Below are positions 63,001 through 64,000 of a DNA stretch of 64,000 bases, piece after piece (the stretch's first letter is position 1; each line of letters begins with the position of its first letter). The translations under genes and the position numbers were made by a program. The stretch is from Hydractinia symbiolongicarpus (lineage: Eukaryota; Cnidaria; Hydrozoa; Anthoathecata; Hydractiniidae), in the NCBI RefSeq assembly GCF_029227915.1, contig NC_079877.1, positions 31,957,851-32,021,850 of the forward strand. Reading direction: 5' to 3'. The notes under the pieces are model-generated. The model was not told where the DNA came from. It did no database searches and worked only from the letters and a program-made list of their open reading frames with translations.

Positions 63001-64000
63001 TAGTTTTTGAAACTGTCTATTTCTTCAGCGCGAAGTAACGACTAGGATTCGTCCCACAGTAAAAAATGACTTATTTATCTTAATTTTTAAATAAAGCGCA
63101 ACCACAGCGACCAGTGTAATCGCTGAGTTCCTACAATCATGTCAAATTAAGAAGAATGTCATTTCTTAGTGTCCAATTTTCTCACTTATAACATTTATAA
63201 GGTCACAGTCCAAAATCAGTTTAATTAAGTCCCACAGTCAATCGTTTCACTGTTAAAAGCGATGCAAACTAGTAATATGAGAAAAATATCGCTAAATACA
63301 TGTTGGTACAAATATGTGACCCAACCGTTGTAACTCAAACGGACTGACACCGTTAGAACGTCATTGAAATGTAGTTTTTGAAACCCTCTCTATTTCTTCA
63401 ATGCGCGATAACGGCTAGGATTGGTCCCACACTTAAAAAAAACTTATTTTCTTAATTTTTAAATAAAGCGATACCACAGAGCTTAGTGTACTGGCTGAAT
63501 TCCAGCAATCATGTCGAATTAAGAAGAATGTTATTCTTGGAGTCCAATTGTCTCATTTATCGCATTCATAAGGTTACAGTCCAGAATCAGTTCAATTAAG
63601 TCCCACAGTCAATCGTTTCACTGTTAAAAGCAATACAACTTAGTAATAACGGAAAAAAATCACTAAATACATTTGGTACGAATATGTGACGACAATGTTG
63701 TAACTCAAACGGATGGACACCGTTAGAAAATCAATGAAATGTAGTTTTTGAAAATGTCTCTATTTCTTCAGCCCGAGCTAACGGCTAGGACTAGTCCCAC
63801 AGTAAAAAATGACTTATTTGTCTTAATTTTTTAATAAAGCGCTACCACAGCGCCCAGCGTAATCGCTGAGTTCCAGCAATCATGTCAAATTAAGAAGAAT
63901 GTTATTTGTTGTAGTCAAACTGGCTCATTTATCACAATTATAAGGTCAAAGACTAAAATCAGTTCAATTAAGTCCCACAGCCAAACGTTTCACTGTTAAA

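Larger units (their letters stand above)
1..64000. repeat. Satellite DNA array, ~372-bp monomer, fills the window
   Basis: A unit of about 372 bp recurs head to tail throughout. The block TAATCGCTGAGTTCC or a close variant comes round about every 370-373 bases (for example at 571, 943, 1,316, 1,688 and 2,060, counting from the preceding GTG). Other near-invariant blocks are CACAGTCAATCGTTTCACTG, ACATGTTGGTACGAATATGT, CAACCGTTGTAACTCAAACG and AGTCAATGAAATG. I saw no monomer in reverse orientation and no interrupting sequence. The unit is close to two nucleosome repeats (2 x 186 bp), typical of eukaryotic centromeric or pericentromeric satellites; that location is inferred. Longest open frames are about 80 codons and move with the repeat. 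The family is not one I recognise. Confidence 0.98.
52478..64000. repeat. HOR F: variable-length units of 6-10 monomers
   Basis: The marker ATGTCGAATTAAG lies at 52,441, 55,392, 57,601, 61,278 and 63,511, giving units of 2,951, 2,209, 3,677 and 2,233 bp (8, 6, 10 and 6 monomers). The core order is: ATGTCGAATT monomer; AAACTGGCTC monomer with the 23-bp loss; CTCCTTCATC monomer with an A-run (GTTAAAAAAAAACAC) and CTCCACCGG; CAATCTTGTC monomer; TTCCACTGCGC monomer; CCTACAATCATG monomer(s). Units differ by whole-monomer gains, losses and hybrid monomers. The window ends inside a unit. Confidence 0.82.

Noticed and set aside
1-64000. CENP-B box (TTCG....A..CGGG) in the monomer
   Set aside because: The nearest candidate is GATTCGTCCCACAG, which lacks the CGGG half. 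No convincing match was seen on either strand.
1-64000. CRISPR array
   Set aside because: The repeated unit is about 372 bp with no unique spacers, and unit-to-unit variation is spread over the whole monomer.
1-64000. Transposon, LTR or tRNA-derived SINE as the source of the repeat
   Set aside because: No terminal repeats, target-site duplications, coding remnants, poly-A tail or recognisable tRNA A/B boxes were seen, and all copies are strictly head to tail.

Overview
The whole 64 kb window appears to be one block of satellite DNA. A single unit of about 372 bp is repeated head to tail in the same orientation from the first base to the last, about 170 times (64,000/372). I found no unique sequence, protein-coding gene, tRNA, rRNA or transposon inserted in it. 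It is AT-rich, about 35-43% G+C on the lines I counted. A long array of nucleosome-scale monomers with higher-order repeats (HORs) points to centromeric or pericentromeric (or other constitutive) heterochromatin of a eukaryote. I do not recognise the family and cannot name the species.

Layout. 1-5,040: divergent, shuffled monomers, including a 182-bp deleted one at the very start. 5,042-9,506: an imperfect 3-monomer period (about 1,116 bp). 9,507-13,840: mixed monomers with a 742-bp dimer duplication and a repeated single monomer. 13,840-17,187: a 10-monomer arrangement that recurs 3,725 bp downstream. 17,188-20,167: two copies of a 1,490-bp 4-monomer unit. 20,205-28,399: two copies of a longer unit, 10 monomers (3,726 bp) then 12 monomers (4,469 bp). 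28,400-33,415: mixed, with several deleted monomers. 33,416-42,843: two near-identical copies of a 13-monomer, 4,714-bp unit (HOR D). 42,814-52,477: two near-identical copies of a different 13-monomer, 4,832-bp unit (HOR E). 52,478-64,000: a family of related units of 8, 6, 10 and 6 monomers (HOR F).

Neighbouring monomers differ at many positions, whereas equivalent monomers in adjacent HOR copies differ at only a handful of bases. That is the signature of recent block duplication by unequal exchange. The clean long HORs lie in the right half, the shuffled monomers in the left, so the array seems more recently homogenised to the right.

Inside the monomer the main structure is: weak traces of an older unit of about 123 bp present three times; a 20-bp imperfect dyad centred on GTAC, precisely lost in one monomer subtype; alternating CCGTT/AACGG/CCGTT inverted repeats; an ACAGT/ACTGT inverted repeat; a GCGCT/AGCGC hairpin; and an AT-rich tract. 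All open reading frames are short, recur with the repeat and are judged non-coding. Comparisons were made by eye, so identity statements are approximate; breakpoint coordinates were counted base by base.
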